Shown one piece after another: positions 15,445 to 24,656 of a stretch of 64,000 nt of DNA; within the stretch, counting starts at the first letter, position 1; every line of letters begins with the position of its first letter. The DNA is from Oceanobacillus sojae (GTDB lineage: Bacteria > Bacillota > Bacilli > Bacillales > Amphibacillaceae): positions 124,001 through 188,000 of the forward strand of contig NZ_BJYM01000008.1 in assembly GCF_007991515.1 (NCBI RefSeq), in the 5' to 3' direction. The position numbers and the translations under genes were made by a program. The notes below the pieces were generated by a model. The model was not told the DNA's origin, ran no database searches, and saw nothing but the letters and a program-made list of their open reading frames with translations.

Positions 15445-17319
15445 ATGATAAAAAGAAGCTGTTTTTTTCTCCATATACTTTTATTAAGCTTATGTTTTCC
15501 GAATACTTTTTCAGCAGCAGAAAATACAACACCATCTGGTATCCCGATTGAAGAACTGGAAGAGTTTGTAGACGATTATGCAGAGGAATACATAGGAAAT
15601 ACTGTGGCAGGTGCAGTAATTATAGCTATTAAAGATAATCAGATTGTCCTGTCCAAAGGTTATGGTTTTTCAGATATAGAAAATCAAATCCCGATGGATC
15701 CAGAGATAACAGTTTTGGAGTGGGGATCTATTGCCAAATTATTTGTCTGGGTCTCAGCCATGCAGCTTGCTGAACAAGGAGAATTGGATTTGGAGGAGGA
15801 CATCCGCAGCTATTTGCCGGAAGATTTTCTGACTAAATTAAATTTTGATGAGCAGCCCATTACCATGTTAAACTTAATGCATCATAATGCGGGCTTTGAA
15901 GAGTATATTTTTGATTTATTATTTGACTCTCCAGAACATCTGGTGTCTTTGGAGGAATCTTTGAAATTAGCAGAGCCGAAGCAGGTCTATAAGCCTGGGA
16001 AGGTTGTTGCTTATTCTAATTATTCTACTTCTTTAGCAGCTTATATTATCGAAGGAATTACCGGACAGCCTTTTTATGAATATGTAGATGAGCATATTTT
16101 TGAAGAATTGGGAATGAATCATTCCACTATGCATTTGCCTGTTGAGGATAATCAAGACATTGCGCTTCATAAAGGAAAGGGTTACTTAACTGGGGATAGT
16201 GCTAATTTTACAGAATCACAGCCTTTTTATATTTCCATGTATCCAAGCGGAGGGATTAATGGAACAGCGATAGATTTAGCGGAATTTGTACAGGCTTTGA
16301 TGCCGCCTGAATCGGAAAATACTTCTTTATTTCAGGAAAAGGGGACACTTTTTGAACTATTTTCAACAAGCTATTCTCCAAAGGAGGGCGTCCCGGGACT
16401 TGCTCACGGTTTTTGGGAATATGACGGGGAGTATAGAGGGCTGATGCATGGTGGAAATACAGTTGCTTATTCCAGCAATATGCAGATAGTTCCGGAGGAT
16501 CAGTTTGCTATTATTGTTTTAACTAATCAGGCTGATGAAACAGATCTTTCAATTGGGCTGATAGATGAATTAGTAGGGAGGGGAGATCAGGCAGTACAGG
16601 AAAACCTTCCTCCAGCCTCTGACGTAGAAGGGTCTTACCTTACTGCACGCCGAACTTATGATGGTTTCATGAATCTTTATGCATATCTTGCTCCATTACA
16701 TGTTGAGCCAATAAATGATAATGAGATTGAATTGGATCTGGCGGGTTTTAAAGCAACTTATATGCAAACGAGTCCTTATGTATATAAGTTGAAAAGCGGA
16801 AATGATATCTTTATACAAAACAATGTTATGTATTTTCATGTGAATGATGGAGAAGCAGAGCAAATTTCAACGGTGTATGCTGATTATGTGTCTATGGATA
16901 AAAGTAAATCGTTTCTGCTTGTAAGCTTAGTATTATTTATTTGGTCTGTAGTGTACTTCCTGATTTCTCCTTTTGTTTTAATAGTGCTGGCATTTTTTCG
17001 AAGGAGAAGAAAGAATAAAACAACAGCTGCTGCGAAATGGAACTGGGCGGTGATGCTTTCAGGGACAGCCTTGACAGTTAATATAGCACTATTGATAGTA
17101 CGGATGCTGGCTAATCCAATGCGGGCATATTCAGAGTTGTTTCTTCATTTTATAGGGACTTATTGTTTCACTATAACCAGTTTGATTTCTCTTGTTATGG
17201 TAATTATATATTGGAAAAAAGCTCCGTTATCGAAATGGCAGAAGGGCGGATATCTGTTGACCTGTATCAGCAGCATACTGTTTATTGCCTGGCTGTTTAT
17301 TTGGCAGATGTATTCATAA
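15445..17319 (+). CDS. Serine beta-lactamase / penicillin-binding-protein-like hydrolase with C-terminal membrane segments
   Basis: A 624-residue exported protein. A signal peptide (RSCFFLHILLLSLCF) is followed by a class C beta-lactamase fold with SIAK (active Ser and Lys, near residue 96), YSN (near residue 195) and HGG near residue 335. A linker domain and four membrane segments fill residues 490-624. This design is seen in Bacillus PbpE/FmtA-like proteins that act on peptidoglycan or D-amino acid esters rather than destroy drugs. ATG 15445 is chosen because AGAAGGG precedes it by 7 nt. It is a single gene. Confidence 0.85.
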   Translation: MIKRSCFFLHILLLSLCFPNTFSAAENTTPSGIPIEELEEFVDDYAEEYIGNTVAGAVIIAIKDNQIVLSKGYGFSDIENQIPMDPEITVLEWGSIAKLFVWVSAMQLAEQGELDLEEDIRSYLPEDFLTKLNFDEQPITMLNLMHHNAGFEEYIFDLLFDSPEHLVSLEESLKLAEPKQVYKPGKVVAYSNYSTSLAAYIIEGITGQPFYEYVDEHIFEELGMNHSTMHLPVEDNQDIALHKGKGYLTGDSANFTESQPFYISMYPSGGINGTAIDLAEFVQALMPPESENTSLFQEKGTLFELFSTSYSPKEGVPGLAHGFWEYDGEYRGLMHGGNTVAYSSNMQIVPEDQFAIIVLTNQADETDLSIGLIDELVGRGDQAVQENLPPASDVEGSYLTARRTYDGFMNLYAYLAPLHVEPINDNEIELDLAGFKATYMQTSPYVYKLKSGNDIFIQNNVMYFHVNDGEAEQISTVYADYVSMDKSKSFLLVSLVLFIWSVVYFLISPFVLIVLAFFRRRRKNKTTAAAKWNWAVMLSGTALTVNIALLIVRMLANPMRAYSELFLHFIGTYCFTITSLISLVMVIIYWKKAPLSKWQKGGYLLTCISSILFIAWLFIWQMYS

Positions 17320-17503
17320 ACCCATTAAACGGTTTTCTGTAAATAAGAGAAGAGGCATTTATGTTCATGCTTATTCTCTTATTTTTATTTGTCTGGTAAG
17401 AAATTCCAATCTGCAAAAATAAAATTGATGCCCGTTATGAAAGAGATAGATACTATCAAATATTTGCATCTTGTCCAAAGAAAAATAATGTTAGAATTGA
17501 GTT

Positions 17504-18234
17504 TTGGATAATCAGGAGGATTTGGATAGAGAAGAATATGAATTAATAAAATGTCTCGGAAGAAAATACCGCGGAAAATATCAATGGCCTCCTTTTGTCA
17601 GCATGATACCGGATCAATTGCCGTGGATGATTAACCAGGAAGAAAGCCTTCTTTTAAAGGATATTCAATTAAAGTTGAATACTTTTCTTTCTGATACGGA
17701 AAACCTGTCTGAAAAGGTTCCGAGCTTTGGAGAGAACCTGCTTGTTATTCAGGAAAATGGGGAATTAACTCTTTTATCAATGGATGAGCTGATTGAAAAA
17801 GCTCTGCAGAACCCTGTTTTGAAGCTGGATATATCTGAACTGGAGTGACGGCGGACAAAGAAAAAAATATAGCCTGCAAATGGGAATGAAGTAGAGCTGG
17901 CCTTTATTCAAATGAACGAACCAGTTCAGAAAACTCCTGAATCAAGACCTTTTATCCCGTATATTCTTGTTCTTATTGATAGGGGAACGGAGGAAGTATT
18001 ACATTATGATTTAATAGAATCTGTTTACGATACAGAAGGTGTTCAGCAGGCAATCTACCAACTTCTTGATAAAATAAAAGTTTTACCGAAAGCTGTTTAT
18101 ATGTTCGATGATTTTTTGCGGTAAATGGAGAACCACTCTTTGACAGACTATCTATTCCTTTAATAAAAATAGAGGAGCTGGAAGATGTGGAACAGTTTGT
18201 TGAGATGATGGTGTCTGAGGAAGGTCCATTTTAG
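17504..18234 (+). pseudogene. Broken DUF7309/DUF6930-like gene
   Basis: The frame from 17504 encodes 114 residues, stops at TGA 17846 and TAG near 17873, then resumes in the same frame with ELAFIQMNEPVQ...SRPFIPYILVLIDRG, features of the DUF6930-type C-terminal half. It stops again at 18122, but the next frame continues without interruption as VNGEPLFDRLSIPLIKIEEL to a TAG at 18232. Two nonsense codons and one frameshift therefore break it. The N-terminus also looks incomplete because no start with a suitably spaced binding site is seen. Function of the family is unknown to me. Confidence 0.7.
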
Positions 18235-18333
18235 ATAAAGAATAACAGCTGTTAATTATAGAAATAAAGAAGCCTCCTTTTCATTGACGTGTAACATGAA
18301 AATAATGAAGGGATGTTTTTCTACAGCTTTTAA

Positions 18334-18444
18334 TTTTTAGCTCATATAAAAAGATCCATAGAAATATCCTTAACGATTATCGGAGCTTTCTTTTGTATCA
18401 CCGCAGGTATATTGGGGCTTGTACGTAAACCTCCAACCGGATGA
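18334..18444 (+). pseudogene. Possible DUF4064-like membrane fragment
   Basis: A frame without a usable start codon reads KRSIEISLTIIGAFFCITAG and stops after 37 codons. It looks like the first membrane segment of a DUF4064-type small membrane protein. It is too short to be sure. Confidence 0.25.
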
Positions 18445-18473
18445 ATACTTTAATGCGTGCGCCGGGTATCTAT

Positions 18474-18507
18474 AAAAAAACAGCTGGAACGATCGTTCAG
18501 CTGTTTT
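18474..18507. terminator. Bidirectional terminator after the FAD oxidase gene
   Basis: CAGCTGGAACGATCGTTCAGCTG (18481-18503) forms a near-perfect hairpin, flanked by seven A residues on one side and five T on the other. On the minus strand it ends the GlcD-like transcript. Confidence 0.8.
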
Positions 18508-18539
18508 TATGAGTGCTAGTTCAACGGATTTAAATGTTT

Positions 18540-19925
18540 TTATTGATTAACTCTATTATCAACATCTACGATTTTAGCAGGATTTAGGATGTTATTTGGA
18601 TCTAAAGCTTTTTTAATATTTACCATAACATCAAGTGCTGCACCGTGCTCCAGGCGTTGATAAGGTTTTTTTCCGATACCTACACCGTGTTCACCAGTAC
18701 AGGTTCCGCCGCGCTCTAATGCGTAGCGTACAATTTTTTCATTAAATTGCTTTGCTTTTTTTACTTCTTCTTCATTTTCCATATCGATCATAATTAATGA
18801 ATGGAAATTTCCGTCCCCGACATGTCCTAAAATGCCTCCAGGAATATTCAGCTTTTCTAATTCTTCACCCGCATAAATCACGGAATTTGCCAGTTCAGAA
18901 ATTGGAACAGCAACATCTGTCAGCATCATTTTTTTACCAACATGACCATGAATATAAGCATATGCTAGATTGTGCCGGGCATCCCATAAATGGTTGCGGG
19001 CAGCGTTATCTGTTTCCGAGCTGAAATTATCACAGCCGTGATCCTGCATAATCTCCTGTGAAAATGCGAGATCTTCTTGCAACCCAGATGCATTTCCGTG
19101 AAATTCTAAGAAAAGTGTGGGCTTTATAGGATAATTTGTCTCATTGAATTTATTAATTTGTGTTACAGAAGCTTCATCAACAAACTCAACTCTCGCGATT
19201 GGAATTCCTGCATGTAAAATAGAGGTTACGGCTTCAATTGCGTTAGTAAGACTTGGAAAAGTAGCACGGGCAGCAACAATATGCTCCGGTATTCCATAAA
19301 CCTGAAGTGTAAGTTCGGTAAAACAGCCAAGTGTGCCTTCAGAACCAATAAAAAGCCCGTTTAAATGATAGCCAGAAGAGGATTTTGCTGCCAGGTTTCC
19401 TGTATGAATAACACTTCCATCTGCAAGCACAACTTCCATATCACGAACCTGATCACGCATAACCCCATATTTCACAGTTGTGGTACCGCTTGCATTTGTT
19501 GCTGCCATTCCACCAAGAGTTGCATTTGCACCAGGGTCTACAGTGAAAAAAAGACCGTACTTTTTTAACTCTTTATTCAGCTGTTCTCTTGTCACTCCCG
19601 GCTGAACTTTTACAAGCAAATCACTTTCTTTTATTTCCAGAATCTGATTCATTAATGAAAAATCAATCGTAAGCCCGTTTTGGTAAGGGATAACATGTCC
19701 TTCTAAACTGGTACCAACTCCAAAAGGGGTTACCGGAGTTTGAAATTTCTGGGCGACCTCCATGATAAACGAAACTTCCTCTGTTGATTTTGGAAACACG
19801 ACGACATCAGGCAGGCTTGTCTGATGATAGGTTTCATCTTTACTATGTAGTTCTTTCACTGTGTCATTTGAGGATATTTGATCACTTGATAATTTTGTGC
19901 TTAATGCTTGTATAACTTGTTCCAT
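18540..19925 (-). CDS. FAD-binding oxidase, GlcD / D-lactate dehydrogenase type
   Basis: A 461-residue flavoprotein of the FAD-binding type 4 family. The PCMH domain covers about residues 35-215, with the FAD-binding stretches PFGVGTSLEGHV and VDPGANATLGGMAATNASG. The C-terminal cap ends with the typical GTCTGEHGVGIGKK motif near residue 420. Relatives oxidise D-lactate, glycolate or other 2-hydroxy acids and pass electrons to quinone or cytochrome. No GlcE or GlcF partner is nearby. It is monocistronic with a strong terminator, so D-lactate-type dehydrogenase is the most likely role. Confidence 0.85.
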   Translation of the reverse strand: MEQVIQALSTKLSSDQISSNDTVKELHSKDETYHQTSLPDVVVFPKSTEEVSFIMEVAQKFQTPVTPFGVGTSLEGHVIPYQNGLTIDFSLMNQILEIKESDLLVKVQPGVTREQLNKELKKYGLFFTVDPGANATLGGMAATNASGTTTVKYGVMRDQVRDMEVVLADGSVIHTGNLAAKSSSGYHLNGLFIGSEGTLGCFTELTLQVYGIPEHIVAARATFPSLTNAIEAVTSILHAGIPIARVEFVDEASVTQINKFNETNYPIKPTLFLEFHGNASGLQEDLAFSQEIMQDHGCDNFSSETDNAARNHLWDARHNLAYAYIHGHVGKKMMLTDVAVPISELANSVIYAGEELEKLNIPGGILGHVGDGNFHSLIMIDMENEEEVKKAKQFNEKIVRYALERGGTCTGEHGVGIGKKPYQRLEHGAALDVMVNIKKALDPNNILNPAKIVDVDNRVNQ

Positions 19926-20103
19926 ATTTTTGCTCCTTTCCTTCGTTAGAATGGAAAATTATTTTGAATATAAAGTAAATATATACTTTAATATATTATA
20001 TTCATTATAATTGCTTTTCAAATTAATTCAATAATTGTAAAAGAATTTTAAGTTTTGACAAGATAATTTCTCGTAGAGGGGGAGTGAATAATTTAAAACA
20101 ACA

Positions 20104-20143
20104 AAATACCACTTGCTTATTTTACTAAGCAGGTGGTATTTTT
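20104..20143. terminator. Terminator at the end of the opuC operon
   Basis: A 16-bp stem with one mismatch (AAATACCACTTGCTTA/TAAGCAGGTGGTATTT) and a 6-nt loop is followed by T residues on the plus strand and by TTGTTGTTTT on the minus strand. It ends the minus-strand opuC operon. Confidence 0.7.
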
Positions 20144-20211
20144 CGTATCTGTCTAATAATTAATAAAACTAATTATATATTAACTAAAAGGGTCCTATCA
20201 TTTTACTTATC

Positions 20212-20856
20212 TTAATTCTTTACCGGATTTAACATTCTTTCGATTTTACCCATAATTAAATCTGCTGCAATTGCCATCAAGGCTGTAGGGACAGCACCAG
20301 CTAAAATAATAGCTGTTCCATCCGTTGCATTTGTACCTCGTACAATGATGGAGCCGAGACCTCCTGCGCCAACAAACGTTCCGATTGCTACAACACCGAT
20401 GCCGACAACAAGTGCTGTACGGATTCCTGCCATCATAACGCTGACTGCTAGAGGTAATTCTACTTTGAACAACAGTTGGAATCGTGTCATTCCAGAAGCA
20501 TAAGCAGCTTCCTTCACTGTTTGGTCGACCCCGGTTATTCCAACATAGGTATTTTGAATGATGGGCAATAGGGAATAGAAAAAAACGGTTGTAATGACGG
20601 TTGTTGTTCCAAGTCCCATCGCAACCATGGTAATAGCCATAAATCCTAATACAGGAATGGTTTGAATGATGCTTCCAAGTGTCAGCACCCATCCGCTCAG
20701 CTTACCATATCTGGCAATCAAAACACCAATTGGGATGGAAACAATGGAAGCGAAAAGAACACCGTAGGCAGCCATTAAAAAGTGACGGTAAAATTCTGTC
20801 CAAATGTAAAAACCATTTTGAGATACGTATGTTGTAAATTGTTCCCAGATGCTCAT
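20212..20856 (-). CDS. opuCD: Osmoprotectant ABC transporter permease OpuCD
   Basis: A 214-residue inner-membrane permease of the BPD-transport type with about five to six helices. The EAA loop is at EAAYASGMTRFQLLFKVELP near residue 118. It overlaps the binding-protein gene by one base (TAATG), so the two are translationally coupled. It is the last gene of an opuCA-CB-CC-CD set that imports glycine betaine, carnitine, choline and related osmolytes. Assignment of CD versus CB rests on gene order. Confidence 0.88.
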   Translation of the reverse strand: MSIWEQFTTYVSQNGFYIWTEFYRHFLMAAYGVLFASIVSIPIGVLIARYGKLSGWVLTLGSIIQTIPVLGFMAITMVAMGLGTTTVITTVFFYSLLPIIQNTYVGITGVDQTVKEAAYASGMTRFQLLFKVELPLAVSVMMAGIRTALVVGIGVVAIGTFVGAGGLGSIIVRGTNATDGTAIILAGAVPTALMAIAADLIMGKIERMLNPVKN

Positions 20857-21764
20857 TATTTGCCCTCCTTATCTTCGAAGTAGTTGTTTTCTTCCAGGAA
20901 GTCGCGGGCAATGGCTGCCGGGCTGACTAATTCCACGTCACCTTGGTAGTTCATTTCCTGCATATTTTCTGTTGTTACTGTGTCGCTCAGCTTGTCCATT
21001 ACTTCTTTAATCTCTGGATTTTTCTCCAGGATTTCATTTCTTGCTACAGGAGAAGCATCATAAGGAGGGAAGAAGTCATCGTCCAGTACTTTTAAATCGT
21101 AAGCGGCAATTCTTCCGTCTGAGGAATAGCCAAGTACCGCATCCATATTCCCAGATGCCGCAGCTTCATACACTAGACCAATTGCCATTGGATAAACATT
21201 ACCAAAAGCAAAGTGTGTCTCTGTAAAAGCTTCATAGCCGTCACCTGAACGATTTACCCATGCGTTATCCACTCCAAAATTCATATCATCAGCGAAGGGC
21301 TTTAGATCATCTACGTGTGTAATTCCATTTTCATCTGCAAATTCCTGTGTAACGGAAATGGTATAACTGTTTTCAAAACCGTAGGAGTCGCCCCATGTCT
21401 GGTTAAATTTTTCGTCAAATTCCCGCTGGACAATTTCCATTGCTTCCTCAGGGTCTGTAATATCTTCATAATTTAAGACACCTGCAATATCTGTGCCGGT
21501 ATATCTGGTAGCGGTAATATCTACTTCATCCTGCATCATTGCTTGGTGCAGGACCATAGTTGATCCTAAATTTGTTACTAACTCCGTATCTAAATCAGTA
21601 TAGTGCTCGATCATCTGAGATAGAATATTGCCCCATATTTCGGATTCTACCGTATCTAAGGTTGCAATTCGAACGGTACTTTCTGAAGGACCGCTGAGAC
21701 CAGGCAGTGCGCATCCTGAAAGGAGAAGTGCCGAAAGAAGGGGAACCAGCAATAATTTCTTCAT
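20856..21764 (-). CDS. opuCC: Osmoprotectant-binding lipoprotein OpuCC
   Basis: A 302-residue lipoprotein with a signal peptide and lipobox LLSGC (Cys at residue 18). The rest is an OpuAC-type binding domain (ATLDTVESEIWGNIL, YTGTDIAGVL, AFGNVYPMAIGLVYEA). Aromatic residues suited to bind quaternary ammonium groups are present. It captures osmoprotectants outside the membrane for the OpuC channel. About 240 nt separate it from opuCB, filled by a structured insertion, whereas opuCC and opuCD overlap. Confidence 0.9.
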   Translation of the reverse strand: MKKLLLVPLLSALLLSGCALPGLSGPSESTVRIATLDTVESEIWGNILSQMIEHYTDLDTELVTNLGSTMVLHQAMMQDEVDITATRYTGTDIAGVLNYEDITDPEEAMEIVQREFDEKFNQTWGDSYGFENSYTISVTQEFADENGITHVDDLKPFADDMNFGVDNAWVNRSGDGYEAFTETHFAFGNVYPMAIGLVYEAAASGNMDAVLGYSSDGRIAAYDLKVLDDDFFPPYDASPVARNEILEKNPEIKEVMDKLSDTVTTENMQEMNYQGDVELVSPAAIARDFLEENNYFEDKEGK

Positions 21765-21805
21765 ATATTATCCTTCCTTTTTATACAGTTTTTCTCACAG
21801 TGTAG

Positions 21806-22011
21806 CTGGCTGTAAGACTCCCACTCCTAACATAGAGAAAACTCGAAATTTCTAGGTGGGAGATCAAACAGCCAGTAACGGCCCGATTGGTTCGGGGCTA
21901 CAGGATGTAGGTCACAAAGGCGTTGCGACACGATGTCGCGAACTTAGCCTTTGTTCCTTACGTCAGTGGGAAATGCTAAGAAAAACCTCACTGAATAAAG
22001 TTTCACTTTAT
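21806..22011 (+). repeat. Structured repeat element inserted inside the opuC operon, copy c
   Basis: About 205 nt that fold into two nested hairpins and a tail. Hairpin 1: CTGGCTGT/ACAGCCAG (21806-21813, 21868-21875) enclosing CTCCCAC/GTGGGAG. Hairpin 2: ACAAAGGC/GCCTTTGT (21914-21921, 21947-21954) enclosing GCGACA/TGTCGC. Tail: ATAAAGTTTCACTTTAT (21995-22011), itself an inverted repeat. The tail supplies the stop codon of opuCB. It resembles the non-coding end (omega-RNA region) of tnpB-type IS200/IS605 elements. No transposase gene is present. The element type is inference. Confidence 0.5.
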
Positions 22012-22644
22012 CAAGGCTTTAGGCGTTAATCCTTTTTCAAGGAGTGATAATAACCCATTAGCAATTAAAGCTAAAATCGTTGCCGGAACCGTACCGAGAA
22101 CAATAAGTTCAGGTTTATACAGATTCAGACCATCGAAAATGAGATCACCTAAACCGCCGCCGCCGATAAATGCTGCCAGTGTGGCCCAACCAATCAGGTA
22201 AACTGTTGCAAATCGTATGCCGGACATAATGACAGGTAAAGCCAGCGGCAGTTCAACTTTTCGAATAATCTCAAAGGTACTCATTCCCATGCCTTTTCCT
22301 GCTTCTTTTAAACTTGTATTTACTTCCATAACACCGGTGTACGTATTTCTAAGTATGGGGAGTACAGAATAAATAAACAAAGCAATAATCGCAGGTACAA
22401 CGCCTACGCCCAGAAAAGGCATTAAAAAAGCTAAAATAGCTAAACTCGGGACGGTTTGCAAAATTCCTACGAAAGATATAAACCGGTCTGCTGCTTTACT
22501 TGGTATCCGTGTCAGTAAAATCCCCAGCGGAACAGCAACCAGTACGCCTAAAACAATAGCGGCGATAGAGATGTATAAATGCTCTCCCGTTTTATCTAAC
22601 AAATCCCATCCATATGATGAGAGTGTATCCATCATTGTCTGCAT
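22003..22644 (-). CDS. opuCB: Osmoprotectant ABC transporter permease OpuCB
   Basis: A 213-residue permease of the same family as the one at 20212-20856, with EAGKGMGMSTFEIIRKVELP as EAA loop near residue 113. It starts 18 nt after the ATPase stop behind a GGAGG-type site. Its last codons (ALIK, stop TGA) run into the tail of the inserted repeat, so the original C-terminus may have been altered by a few residues. It forms the membrane channel with OpuCD. Confidence 0.88.
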   Translation of the reverse strand: MQTMMDTLSSYGWDLLDKTGEHLYISIAAIVLGVLVAVPLGILLTRIPSKAADRFISFVGILQTVPSLAILAFLMPFLGVGVVPAIIALFIYSVLPILRNTYTGVMEVNTSLKEAGKGMGMSTFEIIRKVELPLALPVIMSGIRFATVYLIGWATLAAFIGGGGLGDLIFDGLNLYKPELIVLGTVPATILALIANGLLSLLEKGLTPKALIK

Positions 22645-22662
22645 GCTCTGCTGCCTCCTTTA

Positions 22663-23811
22663 TTATTCAATTGCACTGCCTTCTGCCGTTTCATCACCCC
22701 AGATGGTGTTGTATACCATATCTGCAAGTGTTGCTCTTGTTACAATTCCCGCCAGCTTATTATTATCTGTCACAACTGGTACGTAACTGCTGCCACTGCG
22801 AAGCATACGATACATCGTATCCCGGAGCAGGCTGTTTTTATCAACGGCATATTTTGCAGTATCCATTACTTCATAGACCTGGTTTTTCTTTTTATAATTT
22901 GAATCGATCATTTCGATATCGACGTAGCCTTTTAAAATTCCTGACTCATCAACTACAAGCAGAGAGTCCACACGCTTTGCATGCATTTTCTGAATCGCTT
23001 CTTTCAGACTGCTTTCTTCTTCTATCGTAATTGGATTCGGATTCATAATCTGTTCGACCCGTGTTACCTCCGGGCGACTTTCTAATAACCGGTCTTTTCC
23101 AATAAAGTCTTCTACAAATTCGTTAGCTGGATGACGCAGAATATCATCTGGGGTACCGGCTTGAACGATTTCCCCCTTATTCATAATAACGATCTTATCA
23201 GCGAGTTTTATTGCTTCATCCATATCATGCGTTACAAAAACGATTGTTTTATCCATTTCCCTTTGAAGCTTTTTAAACTCTTCCTGTAAACTGTCACGGG
23301 TAATTGGGTCTAGTGCCCCAAAAGGTTCGTCCATTAAAATTAATGGAGGATTCACAGCCAAAGCTCTCAGCACACCAATTCGCTGCTGCTGTCCACCGCT
23401 TAGTTCATGAGGATAACGATTTAAATATTCCTCTGGAAGGTCAACTAAAGAAATAAGTTCTTTTGCCCGTTTCTGTTGTTTTTCCTTATTCCATTTTAAA
23501 AGGGATCCTACAAGAGATATATTTTCTCCTACAGTCATATGGGGCATTAATCCGATTTGCTGAATAACATATCCAATGGATCGTCGCAGCTGGACAGCAT
23601 TCTGCTTGAGAACATTTACTCCGTCCACAAGAATTTCTCCGCTGGAAGGCTCAATTAACCTATTAATCATTTTCATTGTTGTTGTTTTTCCACAGCCGCT
23701 TGGTCCAATAAAAACGACAAACTCTCCACGTTCTATTTTTAGGTTCAGTTTATGAACAGAAGGATAGTCGTTCCCTTCGAACTGTTTTGTTACTTCTTTA
23801 AACTCTAGCAT
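22663..23811 (-). CDS. opuCA: Osmoprotectant ABC transporter ATPase OpuCA with CBS domains
   Basis: A 382-residue ATPase. Walker A is GPSGCGKTT near residue 35, signature LSGGQQQR near residue 135, Walker B LILMDEPFGALD near residue 155, and H-loop THD. Residues about 250-370 form a CBS pair (MNPNPITIEEESSLKEAI, then YEVMDTAKYAVDKNSLLRD), the regulatory sensor typical of OpuCA-type proteins. ATG 23811 is chosen because GGAGGTG lies 6 nt upstream. An ATG 15 nt earlier overlaps that site. It is the first gene of the operon, divergent from a GbsR-type regulator. Confidence 0.92.
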   Translation of the reverse strand: MLEFKEVTKQFEGNDYPSVHKLNLKIERGEFVVFIGPSGCGKTTTMKMINRLIEPSSGEILVDGVNVLKQNAVQLRRSIGYVIQQIGLMPHMTVGENISLVGSLLKWNKEKQQKRAKELISLVDLPEEYLNRYPHELSGGQQQRIGVLRALAVNPPLILMDEPFGALDPITRDSLQEEFKKLQREMDKTIVFVTHDMDEAIKLADKIVIMNKGEIVQAGTPDDILRHPANEFVEDFIGKDRLLESRPEVTRVEQIMNPNPITIEEESSLKEAIQKMHAKRVDSLLVVDESGILKGYVDIEMIDSNYKKKNQVYEVMDTAKYAVDKNSLLRDTMYRMLRSGSSYVPVVTDNNKLAGIVTRATLADMVYNTIWGDETAEGSAIE

Positions 23812-24071
23812 CCAAAGCACCTCCATTGCTTATTCCGTTAAAAAACTAACTTTCAGACTTACTCAGTATAATAAACAGTCAGGTAAAAATGAAAATCCGA
23901 AAATAGCGATTTAAACCGTAAAATCTGTGCAATTTAAACTTTACAAAGTATACAGAAGGGTTTATCTTAGAATTTCTTTATTTTACGACTGTTTTCTACA
24001 GTATCTGCTTTTTTCATTTTTGTTTGATTCATGTTAAAGTGGCACATATACAGGAAAAAGGGGGCTTGACG
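23812..24071. promoter_or_regulatory. Divergent control region between opuCA and the GbsR-type gene
   Basis: About 260 AT-rich nt must hold both promoters. A TATACT box on the minus strand (near 23865-23870) is a candidate -10 for opuCA. I did not find a clear operator by eye. Confidence 0.4.
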
Positions 24072-24656
24072 ATGGCATCATTTTCAAACGATCAATTGCT
24101 TCAAGAAATTAAATCCTGCGAGGATCTTCTCACAGATCGAATTGCGGATAATATGGAAACTTTCGGCGTATCTTCAACAGTCGGCCGTTTGCTTGGCATT
24201 ATTTATATGAACCGAGAGGCGATGACATTAGATTCATTGGCTGATGAAACAGGTATGAGTAAAACAAGAATGAGCCAAGTCATGAGACAGATGATTTCAC
24301 TTAATATCGCTGAGAAAGAATACGTTAAAGGCAGCCGTAAGGATCATTACAATGTGGAACGGGACTATGCCCAGACGTTTATTTCCTTATTTACAAGTAA
24401 CTGGTCAGAGGTTGTAAAACGTAATACTAGTTTAGAACGCCGTCTCAGAGAACAAATTCGTCATTTAGAAACTTTCTTGACGGAGGATTCTTCTGAAGAT
24501 GTAAAGGTTCGAATGGAGAGATTACAGCAGGAATTGGATGAATGGAATGCTTATTATAATTGGATTGATAATCTTGTTGCATTTTTTGAAAGTGGCGAGA
24601 TTTTTAACCATGTACCCATCGTCTCCTCAGAACAAGAAGGAGGAAGCACAAAATGA
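24072..24656 (+). CDS. GbsR/OpcR family (MarR-type) transcriptional regulator
   Basis: A 194-residue winged-helix protein. The pattern ETFGVSSTVGRLLGIIYMN, LDSLADETGMSKTRMSQVMRQM and YVKGSRKDHYNVERDY is characteristic of GbsR/OpcR, repressors of choline-to-betaine and osmolyte-uptake genes in Bacillus. ATG 24072 has AAAGGGGG 7 nt upstream. An ATG 48 nt earlier has none. It sits between the opuC operon and a carnitine-to-betaine operon that it overlaps by 4 nt. It is therefore the likely regulator of both, with carnitine or betaine as plausible effector (inference). Confidence 0.88.
   Translation: MASFSNDQLLQEIKSCEDLLTDRIADNMETFGVSSTVGRLLGIIYMNREAMTLDSLADETGMSKTRMSQVMRQMISLNIAEKEYVKGSRKDHYNVERDYAQTFISLFTSNWSEVVKRNTSLERRLREQIRHLETFLTEDSSEDVKVRMERLQQELDEWNAYYNWIDNLVAFFESGEIFNHVPIVSSEQEGGSTK

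Noticed and set aside
20246..20692. 148-codon ORF antisense-frame within opuCD
   Set aside because: It is a shifted-frame shadow of opuCD, rich in Cys, His and Arg, with no family.
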